Positions 12,230 to 21,983 of a DNA stretch of 64,000 nt are shown piece by piece. A program made the position numbers and the translations under genes. Position 1 is the first letter of the stretch, and every line of letters begins with the position of its first letter. The notes under the pieces are model-generated. The model had not been told where the DNA came from, did no database searches, and saw only the letters and a program-made list of their open reading frames with translations. The stretch lies in contig NC_054389.1 in assembly GCF_001625195.1 (NCBI RefSeq), positions 2,170,001 through 2,234,000 of the forward strand, read 5' to 3'. This stretch comes from Drechmeria coniospora (taxonomy: Eukaryota > Ascomycota > Sordariomycetes > Hypocreales > Ophiocordycipitaceae).

Positions 12230-13010
12230 ATGGTCGTCGAAGTCATCTCCAGTTCGATGCTGCTTGGCGTGAAGAGCGGCGTCAGTGTCCACTCGTCCAA
12301 CCGCTTCGACAAGTTGGTCCACGCATTGAGGGAGGCCCTTGGCCCGTCGTCGGGGTTGACTTCGGATGATGTCGACGTCGGCTTCCTCACACGCCTGATG
12401 GTCGAGTACGACAGCGAACCGGCAGAGTGGGCTCAGTATGCCTTTGGCGACGCCAGCCGTGGCTACACTCGTAACCTCGTCGACGAGGGCAACGGCAAGA
12501 GCAACTTGGTAAGCAGCCCAGCACACGTCATCGTCAGGTAACTGCCCGAGCTCGACTCGGCTGATCACCATTGCCCCCGTAGCTCGTCCTCGTATGGTCA
12601 CCCGGAAAGGGCAGCCCGATTCACGACCACGGCAACGCCCACTGTTTGATGAAGATTCTCCATGGCAGTCTGACTGAAACTCGCTACGCCTTCCCTGAGG
12701 AGGGTGGCGCAGCGGGACCCATGACGGTCATCTCGGAGAAGACATACAATGAGAACGGCGTGACTTACATGGCGGACGAGCTCGGCCTTCACCGCGTCTC
12801 CAACCGAGGCAGCAACTTTGCCGTCTCCTTGCACCGTATGTCTAGCCGACATCAACCAGACACTTGTCCAGTACTGACCAGCATGCAGTCTACACTCCCC
12901 CCAACGTGGCCAAGGGAGGATGCCACATCTTCGACGAGAAGACGGGGAAGAGTAGCCACGTGCCTAGCTGCAACTACTATTCAGCATATGGTCGTCTGCT
13001 GAAGCAGTAG
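12230..13010 (+). CDS. CDO1: Cysteine dioxygenase
   Basis: Iron-dependent thiol dioxygenase oxidising L-cysteine to cysteine sulfinate, cytosolic, 217 aa. Exons: 12230-12508, 12583-12835 and 12889-13010; introns 12509-12582 and 12836-12888. Iron ligands are visible as His107 and His109 in [11 protein letters not shown] and His163 in LGLHRVSN. Cys114 and Tyr179 (SLHLYTPP) sit where the family forms the Cys-Tyr crosslink. The length matches eukaryotic CDOs (about 200 aa). The start at 12230 is the Met that opens MVVEVISSS. An upstream Met at 12128 in the same frame would add 34 residues unlike the family. Divergent from the SSU1 sulfite pump, which would remove the sulfite released when the sulfinate is deaminated. 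Confidence 0.95.
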
Positions 13011-13586
13011 GCGAGCTCGTGCGACAGGAGCTTTCGACGAACAGCGTTTTGAAGGTCGGCGTTTAACGGTATTGGGTTTCCATTGTATGTAGCGTGCGCC
13101 TCCCACTTGGGCATTGATGTCTGTTGGCTGGCCCATCCAGATGTCAGCAAGAACATGGGATATTCAGATGGAGATGATGACGAGTCGGCTTTGTCGACGA
13201 ACTGAGTATGACAGATAGCGATCGAAATGAAAGCTCCGATATCATCCGATATCATAAAGAGTGTTTCGACACCCGTGATGATTGAGGAGGGAAGTTGGCA
13301 AGCTGTGGAAGGGGGACAAGAGATGACCTCTTCCCTTATGCCCTCGCCGCTAAGCAGACTCATCGATTGCGTGATTGACGCTAGTCCTAAATCGTGACAG
13401 CTGTGAATGACAGCCGCACTTGTGTCATATCACGTGACTGCGCGCCGCATTTTGCAAGCGCGGCTAACGCTAACGAGACGCGTGTCAGCAGGTTCGTCAG
13501 TGAGTGGTTGTGTATCACCTCTGTGGGTTGAGCAATGCTCCGAGTTGCTCCCTTGTCATTACGTCACTGTCTCAACAAGACACATC
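13011..13586. other. Intergenic between CDO1 and the SNF2 gene
   Basis: About 575 bp. No gene, repeat or RNA recognised. Serves as 3' flank of CDO1 and promoter of the SNF2 translocase. Confidence 0.5.
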
Positions 13587-16500
13587 ATGGCAGCCGCTTC
13601 CAAGAAGCGATCCGTCGATTACGTCGACCTCACACAAGACGATGACGACGCTAAACGGCCTGCTCATAGATCGAGATCCGGTCTCGACTTCAAAGAAACT
13701 CCTGTTCCACTTCCTAACTATGTGGCAGGCAGCCTTGGTGGATTGAGTGCAGTCGGGCCTTCCCCGCCAAGCTCTTGGTCCGCTCGCGTAGCAGCTTCGA
13801 GTGCCGCTGGCCAATCTTCTCAGTCTTCCCAGTCGTCCCGGTCTTCGAGCGCGGCGCTTCGATCGAGCCAGTCGTCCCACTCGTCGTCCTCTGTTCCCGC
13901 CTCCCAGTCTGGCACGCAAGAACCCGAGTTTCAAGATTTGACGCAGGATGACGATGGACAACCAACAGAACTCTACGGGTCTTTTGGTTCGTCACTATGC
14001 TCCATGCTGCGGCCTTGGGGAGAATCTAAAATTTGCCAGATGGCAAAATCGTTGGAGTTCGATACTACAATGGCCGTGCGTCTCCCGGAGAAGCTGTTCT
14101 CTGTCGCAGAGAGCCTCGGAATCAGGCACGTCAATGTCGGCGGAATCAGCCGTTTCACTCCTCATTCGCAAGATGGCTGACTTTGAAAAGTACGATCGAA
14201 ACGCGATCCGAATCGACAACGTAATGTTTCAGCAGATTGGTCACTTGCCTCGCAAGGTTGCAGAAAAGATTAGTCCCTATCTGGTGGGTGGCTCAGCCAA
14301 CGGTGGCAGGTTGAGTCTTGGCTGATAATCTCATCCAGGATTCTGGTGACCTTACCTTGGAGGCACAACTTACTGGCGAGCAGGGTATGTTCGACTGGCC
14401 CGTTCGGTTGTTCTTTTTTGGTCCTAGTGATGCAACTTCCCGTGATCGAATCGAAACGGCACTGAAGGCCGACAAGCTCATCAAGGCTACCCAGTTGAAG
14501 CAAACCCGGAAGGAGGCTGTTGCCCAAAGGCTTTCTTTAGGTCTGAAGGCAGGCAGCACGACTCACGGGGTAGGCGGGGCTGCAGATTATGGCCACATGG
14601 AACTTTCACTCGAGGAGCTTATGAAGAAGAGCGACAGTATTGATTTCCGCCAAGGAGGCGATGCCATCAAGGCACTTGCCATCGGCGAGCAGCAGCTATC
14701 TTGCATGGCTTTCGCTGAACAGCCAGCACAGCTTTCTTCCGTTCTGCTGCCATACCAACTTCAGGTAAGACAAATCTGAACGATTTACGCGCTTGGCTGT
14801 ACTGACAGTTCGGAAGGGCCTCGCATGGATGACATCCAAGGAACATCCGCGGTGTCCGGAAAAGAGGCTTGGTAACATGGTTCAGCTGTGGAAACAAAAT
14901 GACAAAGGGATGTATTGGAACCTGGCCTCCGGCTTCGTCAGTCAATCACCGCCGAATCTCTGTTCTGGAGGCATTCTCGCGGACGACATGGGACTTGGCA
15001 AGACGCTTCAAGTGATAAGCTTGATTTTGACTGGCGGCCCCGGATCCACGCTCATCGTCGCGCCGGTTAGCGTCATGAGCAACTGGAAGCAGCAGATCGA
15101 ACGACATGTCAAGCCGGGCCAGGCACCGAGCGTTGTAGTCTATCATGGCGACCAAAAGATGACAATCAAGGACCTAATGAAATACGACGTCGTCATCACG
15201 AGCTACGGACGACTCGCGAGGGAACGCGATCCTCGGGTCCCGAGTGTTCTGTTGAACAAATCTATCGAATGGCGGCGTGTTGTCCTGGATGAAGGGCACA
15301 CGATTCGAAACGCAAGGACAAAGGTTGCGACGGCTGCCTGCGAGATCAAGGCAAAGTCCCGCTGGGTCCTTACCGGAACTCCCATGTAAGTCTTTTCTCG
15401 GCGAATTCTGGGACCGGCACTGATAATGCGTCGATCCCAGTGTCAACTCTGTCAAAGATGTGCATTCCTTGGTCAAATTCTTGCACCTCACGGGAGGCAT
15501 TGAGCAGTCCGAGATTTTCAATACATGCGTCACGCGCAAGCTGGCAGCCGGTGACCGCAGCGGCGAGGCAATTCTTCAGGCTCTCATCAACGACATCTGC
15601 CTTCGACGCAAGAAAGACATGAAGTTTGTGGACCTTATGCTGCCGGAAAAGAAGGAGTACCTGCATCGAATCACGTTCCACCCCGCAGAGAAGCAAAAAT
15701 ACAACGCCTTGCTGTATGTCCGCCGACTCGCCGTGCACCAACCTCAACGTTCCACGCTAACGTTCTCGTCAGATCCGAGGCCCGCGGAGCTCTGGAAGAT
15801 TTTCAGAAGCGCTCGTCCGTCGGGCAAAAGGGCCGTTTTCAGAATGTGCTCGAGCGCCTGCTCCGACTTCGACAAGTGTGCGTGTTTGGTTCGTTGCTGC
15901 CTCGGCCTTGAGCTTCCTGCTGACGAGTGCAGGTGCAACCATTGGACGTTGTGCAAGGAGCGGATCGACGATCTCATGCAGCTGCTTGACAATGAAGACA
16001 TCGTCGTCTTCACTGACCGGAACCGTGCCCTTTTGCAGGAAGCGCTTCGGCTGTACCTCGAGAGTCAAGAAGAGTGCGCCGTTTGCTACGAGATTCCAAC
16101 GGCGCCGGTCATCACCAATTGCAAGCACGTGTTTTGTCACGGCTGCATCAGCAAGGCCATTCAGATCCAACAGAGATGTCCCATGTGCCGAAACAGTCTG
16201 ACGGAAGACTGCCTGCTGGAGCCGGCTCCCGAGGGCGCCTTTGACGACAACTTTGACACGGATACACAGAGTTCGAAGACGGAAGCATTGCTTCAGATCA
16301 TCCGGGCCACTACGGCAAATGCTGGATCGAAGATCATCGTGTTCTCGCAATGGACATCCTTCCTAAACATTATTCAGAACCAGCTAAAGAAGGCAGAGAT
16401 CAAGTTCTGCCGAATCGACGGAAGCATGAATGCTGACAAGCGAGACGGCGCCATCCATGATTTGGACCATGATCCGCAGACCCGAGTCATGTTGGCCAGT

Positions 16501-16848
16501 CTGGCTGTCTGCAGTGTCGGCCTCAATCTTGTTTCTGCCGACACCGTGATACTCTCGGACAGTTGTAGGTTTTCCCGGATCTGGCAAGCGAGTGTGCAAA
16601 GTCGGCTAACCGGAGCAGGGTGGGCGCCGGCGATCGAGGACCAGGCGGTGGACCGTGTTCACCGCCTTGGCCAGACGCGACCAACGACGGTCTGGCGGCT
16701 CGTCATGGAGGGGACGGTCGAGGAGCGAGTTCTCAGCATTCAGTCAGAGAAGCGTGAGCTCGTCGGCAAAGCATTCCAGGAAAAGGACAAGACGGGAAAG
16801 AAGGCCAAGGACACGAGAATGGCGGATGTGAGAGCTCTTCTTTCCTAA
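13587..16848 (+). CDS. SNF2-family DNA translocase with HIRAN and RING domains (HLTF/Rad5-like)
   Basis: Predicted nuclear ATPase and ubiquitin ligase of the SMARCA3/HLTF/Rad5 type, 937 aa, likely in DNA-damage tolerance. Exons: 13587-13986, 14040-14125, 14191-14283, 14339-14764, 14817-15385, 15441-15713, 15773-15877, 15933-16564, 16619-16848. Order: acidic/Ser-rich N-terminus with two DLTQDDD stretches (resembling SUMO-interacting motifs), HIRAN (about 130-220; DGKIVGVRYYNG, LCRREPRNQ), ATPase (DDMGLGKT near 391, LDEGH near 495), C3HC4 RING between the ATPase lobes (about 699-740; CAVCYEIP, CKHVFCHGC, CPMC), and helicase C with DQAVDRVHRLGQTR. Intron 2 (14126-14190) appears to start with GC rather than GT. 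The start at 13587 (MAAASKKRSVDYVDLT) is preferred over the upstream Met at 13407, whose extension is not conserved-looking. Orthology to Rad5 versus HLTF-like paralogues is not settled. Confidence 0.9.
14126..14190 (+). other. Probable GC-AG intron
   Basis: Exon 2 of the SNF2 gene ends AATCAG, followed by GCACGT; the intron ends TTTGAAAAG with a CTGAC branch point 11 nt before. Splicing gives REPRNQ-YDRNAIR in frame, exactly the HIRAN pattern. No GT donor in the area preserves the frame. Confidence 0.7.
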
Positions 16849-17331
16849 AATGTGTCGTCACTGTTACATGTAGATACCCTGCCTCGCAACCCGCTGCCTT
16901 CAGAGCTGGAAGGGCATTACATAGAGCTGTCGCGATACGACAGACATACCTTGCTGACTGTGAACTCTTTCTTATGCTACATGAGCTGAACGGGCCGGTT
17001 CGATCTCGAGGCCAGTAACTTGCATATATGACCTAATAAAGAAATAAAGCAAAATCACCAAGATCGTGATCAATATATAAGAGAGGAAAGGTCGTTTGGA
17101 GACCGTAGAAATGGTTCGGGAGCCACGAACAAGTACAAGCTGCGAGTACAGTAAGTATTACAAGTAGGGCGAACTGGGTCCAAGATTCTCCACTAGAAAT
17201 CGTCGGAAGTGGCGGCGAGGGGTGAGTGGGGACAGGACATTTTCGCATCGCCAGTTGCAAAGTAACCGTCCGTCTCCGTTTGTAATCTCATCTCATGCTT
17301 CCTCGTCGGAATCGCATTTCAGCAAGCCAGG
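16849..17331. other. Intergenic between the SNF2 gene and TYW1
   Basis: About 480 bp, mildly AT-rich (17020-17100), holding the 3' end of one gene and the promoter of the next. Nothing else recognised. Confidence 0.5.
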
Positions 17332-19753
17332 ATGGCGATTTCGCACTGGTGGCCCAGACTTGGGTCCGAGGTAGCCTTCACAGGTACGTTTCTTCCATGA
17401 TGATGGGACGGTGAAGTCCGCGCATCTCCATCTTACCTGGTCAGTAGAAGCCATCGAATTCTGGCATGCGCACCGCACTCTCGTCATCCTCTGCGCTTTC
17501 GTCACCCTCATCTCGATCCGATGTTACCTCCACTTTTACGACCGAAAAGAAGGATTAGTAGTGCTGCCAAAGATTTACGAGCCGGAAAAGAGTAAAGATG
17601 CGGGGGCTGCGGTGCCGCATACGTCGGCGAATCCGAAGACGACGGCGACAAAACCCAAGGGACCAAAGAGAATAAAAGGAGGGGTAGTGAGAAGAGCATC
17701 TCAGGAGGAAGATGAAGCAGTTGATTTGACAAGTCCTATCAAGGTCACGGTCTACTTCTCGTCCGTCACGACCAAGACGGAGAAGATTGCACGGGACTAC
17801 ATGATTCGGTTAGAGAAGGCCACTGAGCAGCTGGGACTGGAATCAAAGCGCCGATTCCTCAAGCCAGAGCTGCATGATCTGACAGAGGTCGATTTCGAAG
17901 ACGTTTTCGTCACGCCTCCGGTGTCGGCCGAGAAGGCGAGTTCATTCTACCTATTTCTGCTGCCGAGCTACAACATCGACACGATCAACGACACCCTACT
18001 GCAGCACCTGGAGGAAACTCACCACGACTTCCGAATTGACACCGCTCCCCTTTCCCCTCTTCTTGGATACTCAGTCTTCGGTTTTGGGGACAGGGAACAC
18101 TGGCCGGACGAATCCGAGGGCTTTTGTTTCCAAGCCAAGGAGCTCGACAAGTGGATGTCCAAATTGACTGGAAGAAAGCGCGCGTACCCGGTCGGCATGG
18201 GCGACATGAAGAGCGATCACGCCGAGCGCTTGGAGGAGTGGTCAGCCGGCGTTCACGAAGTCATCGGCCACGTTGCGCGGACGGGGAGCTTGGGAGAGGG
18301 CGCTCGCGGAAGCGGTGATGCCATGGAGAGCGACGAAGAGGACATGGCGGGTGAAGACGACGTCGAGGTGCTCGTCGAAGCTGACGACGGCGACAAGGAG
18401 CAGGCGTCGAGGCCGCTGGACGATGTTGAAGACTTGGGCAAGATGGTCCGTCCTTCCGCCAACAACAACGGCGGCAGTACCAAGAGGGGTCCTCTCGCCG
18501 TCGACTTCACATCGTACGGCTCATCGGGAAAGAAGAGGGCGCCGGCGCAGGCAGCGGTCGTGAAGGAGATGGTGGCCAAGAACTCGCCCACATACGCGGC
18601 TCTGACCAAGCAAGGGTACACCATCGTCGGTTCGCACTCGGGCGTCAAGATCTGCCGCTGGACCAAGTCGGCTCTGCGTGGTCGCGGGAGCTGCTACAAA
18701 TACTCGCTCTACGGCATCAACTCGCATCAGTGCATGGAGACGACCCCTTCGCTCTCCTGCTCCAACAAATGCGTCTTCTGCTGGCGGCACGGCACGAACC
18801 CGGTCGGCACCACCTGGCGCTGGGTCGTCGACCCGCCCGAGATGATCTTTCAAGGCGTCAAGGAGGGCCACTATAAGAAGATCAAGATGCTGCGGGGCGT
18901 GCCGGGCGTCCGGGCGGAGCGCTACGCCGAAGCGCTGAGGATACGGCACTGCGCCCTGTCGCTCGTCGGGGAGCCCATCTTCTACCCGCACATCAACGAG
19001 TTCCTGGCGATGCTGCACGCCGAGCGGATATCGTCCTTTCTCGTCTGCAACGCGCAACACCCGGATCAGCTGGCCGCCCTCAAGGCCGTCACGCAGCTCT
19101 ACGTCTCCATAGACGCGTCCAATAAGGAGTCGCTGCGCAGGATCGACAGGCCGCTCCATCGCGACTTCTGGGAGAGGTTCCAGCGCTGCCTCGACATCCT
19201 CCGCGAGAAGCGCTTCCGTCACCGGACCGTCTTCCGCCTCACCCTCGTCAAGGGCTTCAACGTCGAGGACGAGGCCGAGGGGTACGCCCAGCTCGTCGAG
19301 CGCGGCCTACCCTGCTTCGTCGAGGTCAAAGGCGTCACCTACTGCGGCACGGCGACCTCGTCCAACGCCGGCCTCACCATGTCGAACGTGCCCTTCTACT
19401 GGGAGGTCTGCGCCTTCGTCAAGGCGCTCGAAAAGAGGCTGCAAGCGAAGGGTTTGGCGTACGGCATCGCGGCCGAGCACGCGCACAGCTGTTGCATCCT
19501 CCTCGCGAGCGAGCGCTTCCACGTCGATGGCCGATGGCACACCCACATCGACTACGGCAAATTCTTCGAGCTGCTGGAGGAGAGGGGGCCTGACGGCGAC
19601 TGGACGCCCGAGGATTACATGGGTGCGCCGACACCGGAGTGGGCACTCTGGGGTCAGGGCGGCTTCGACCCTCGCGACGACCGCGTCGACAGGAAAGGAC
19701 GCAAGGTGGAGAATGTCGTTGTGCGAGAGCAGCCACCGGGCGAGGTTTGGTAA
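17332..19753 (+). CDS. TYW1: tRNA 4-demethylwyosine synthase (Tyw1)
   Basis: Radical-SAM enzyme condensing pyruvate with N1-methylguanosine-37 of tRNA-Phe to form the tricyclic wyosine base; 786 aa. The frame stays open upstream only to 17375 without an ATG (its first start-like codon is GTG at 17411), so I place a short first exon at 17332-17383 (MAISHWWPRLGSEV...), a 61 bp intron with GTACGT donor and CAG acceptor (17384-17444), and exon 2 at 17445-19753. Order: N-terminal membrane-anchor-like helix (TLVILCAFVTLIS, about 30-45), a flavodoxin domain (about 112-285; LPSYNIDT, GYSVFGFGDREHW), an acidic linker, then the radical-SAM core with Cys456-x3-Cys460-x2-Cys463 (CSNKCVFCW), and LVGEPIFYPHIN. 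Ends WALWGQGGFDP, as in yeast Tyw1. Very confident of function, less so of exon 1. Confidence 0.95.
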
Positions 19754-20154
19754 GACTCCGACTTGGAGATGACGATGAACGTACTTGGAAGAGGACACGA
19801 CGAAAGGAAAAGTAGAATGGAAAGGGAAACAAGGACAGCAGGGATAGAGGTGCGGATGTGTGGATGTATTGGAGCTGCCACCACCTTTTGGCTTTCCCAA
19901 GCCCACACTGGAGATACTACCCTACGGTGTACTGTTGTTCTGTTTACACAAGGCTCTCTAATGTAGAAGAACCGCAATATGGTACATGAGAAACCAACCA
20001 GCGCGGTGCGGCCCCCGTAAAAAATGTGTGAAGACCCGGGATATTAGCCAGTCCGTCGGTCCAAGCATGTATCATGAATCGAGTCTCTAGCTTTCCCGGG
20101 ACTTGTTTTGGGTTGAGTTGTTGTTCATCGCCGAGACGGACGCAGGGAAGATGG
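19754..20154. other. Convergent gap TYW1/TOM20
   Basis: About 400 bp between two stop codons. Only presumed 3' UTRs; no other feature recognised. Confidence 0.5.
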
Positions 20155-21027
20155 TTAGTCGAGGCCGACGTTGGGGATTTCGCCGAGGTTGATGCTGCTG
20201 GGGGCGCGAGGGCGGATGTCTAGAGTGGAGTCGTACGCAATCATCTCGGCAAGGATGTCTAATATGGGCTACACAGGAGTTAGAAGAGACGAGCAGCGAG
20301 AAGGGGGGGGGCAAAGTGAGAGTTGTTGGGGAGTAGACGAAAGGTAGAGGGGGGGGGGGGGCAGACAAGTGTACAGGGGCGGGGAGCGGGGAGCAGACCT
20401 TGGGAACGGTGCTATCGTAAATTTTGATGAGGTCTCCGGGCGCGGGATACACCTTGAGGCCCTTGTAGAAAGCCAGGGCGGACTCGACAGATTTGGAGGC
20501 TGCAAGTGAGGGTCAGTTTGCGTCAGGGAAACAGCAGGACAGGAAAAGGCGCATACAATCTGAGCTGAGCATCTCGCCCGTCATGACCTGCTCGTTAAAG
20601 AACGCTTCACGCTCTTCGACGCCGGTAGGGAAGCCCTCCTCCTTGGCAGCGTTGACCTTGGCTTTGATGGCATCGCGCTGGGCGCGCGTCGAGGCTTCGG
20701 CTACTTCCTTCTCGGTGCGAGCCTGGCGCCGCTCGTTTCTTCGCAGCGTGCGGCGGAAGTCGGCTTGGGAACGTCGGCGGTAATCGAAGAATGCGGCATA
20801 GGCTAGAGGCGGACGGTTAGCGACCTGAAGCGTTGGTGACGATGGCGATGACGGGCGCGGGGCGATGATGCCATCATGGTGACGACCAAACGGTCGTAAT
20901 TCATCGTGTAAGGCGAGAGAGTTCATGACGGCAACGAAGAAAATAAGGGGCGGAGGGTCCTCGTACCGACAATGGCAGCCGCGGCGGATGCGACGGACGC
21001 CGTGACGACAGTTGATGTCTGCACCAT
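20155..21027 (-). CDS. TOM20: Mitochondrial import receptor subunit Tom20
   Basis: Outer-membrane receptor that recognises presequences of mitochondrial precursors; 173 aa. Exons: 21027-20967, 20802-20557, 20499-20399 and 20268-20155; introns 20803-20966 (164 bp), 20500-20556 and 20269-20398. The N-terminal TM anchor ([18 protein letters not shown]) is followed by an Arg-rich stretch [21 protein letters not shown], a charged helix, the TPR-like repeat ([27 protein letters not shown]) and an acidic-ended tail ([12 protein letters not shown]), all in the Tom20 order. Long open frames upstream of 21027 and through the introns are not coding. Intron 3 contains a 14-nt G run (C run in the transcript) that could vary in length. 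Confidence 0.95.
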
Positions 21028-21983
21028 TCTGGAATTGTATGGATGGGATGTAGGAAGTGATGCGCGCCGGAGGCAGTGAGTAACAGGACCAATGGGCCGG
21101 CGAGGGGGTTTGACGAGCGAGATCGACGGCTTGGCGACGCTTGGTCGAAGCGGGAGACGGAGTATTCTGAACGTCGGTGGTGGTGCTGATGATGATGTTG
21201 AGGGTGTGAATGATACTGTGAACTCGTTTCGGCCGCCGTCGACAGTTGATTGCTTGAGGGGGACTTGTTGGTTGATGCTCAGCCAAGGCGACCAATTTTT
21301 TTGGCGACTTCGACGCTGTCGGGCGCCCGTTGCATGAGCGCTGACTGACCAGCCAGACACCACCAGCCAGCTGGTCTGCTGTGCGGAACATTGATAGCGC
21401 GGTGCTGCCCATTGCAGGGCGACCCGGGGGAACGTCGGGTGATGGGAGCTCCCTAGAACCAGCCGTTAGCTGCACACAGCTAGGTGCCGCAGTGACAGCC
21501 AACAGGCTAATTCGCCCAACGTGCTGCATCAACAGGCGCCTGTAAGTACTGTAAGTAAGTACAGTACATCCAAGTACATAACGGAGTACGTAAGTAAGTA
21601 CTACGCTGTACGGAGTACATGTACCTAGTAACCTAAGTAGTACACATCACACCACGAACGCACAGTAATATTCCTGTATTATCGTACGGTGTACTTGCGG
21701 AGTAAGCACAAGTGCGAGTGGCATTGGTTCCTCCTACAGGATTTACTGTTGGCAGAGAACTTCTGTACAAGTTCTCCGTACTACGGGAGGTACCTTTCAA
21801 CCAGTGCGAGGGAAAGTCTCGCGACCGAGTCTCGCAGTCAGACATTCGACATCAGACATCCACCCCCTTGTCGAAACACCACGGCCGGGCTTCCAACTTT
21901 GCACCCAGCCGCCTGCACACACCAAGCTGCCTCTCTGCCACTGCCTCCGCCCTTAAGGACACGGACGGATAGGCGGCGGCATC
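21028..21983. promoter_or_regulatory. Divergent region TOM20/EXO84
   Basis: About 950 bp serving both promoters. A compact GTAC island lies at 21540-21800 (GTAAGTAAGTACAGTAC, TACGGAGTAC words). No gene recognised. Confidence 0.5.

Noticed and set aside
17411..17444. GTG at 17411 as the TYW1 start
   Set aside because: Non-ATG starts are rare in fungi, and a well-formed intron links the downstream frame to an ATG at 17332 in phase.
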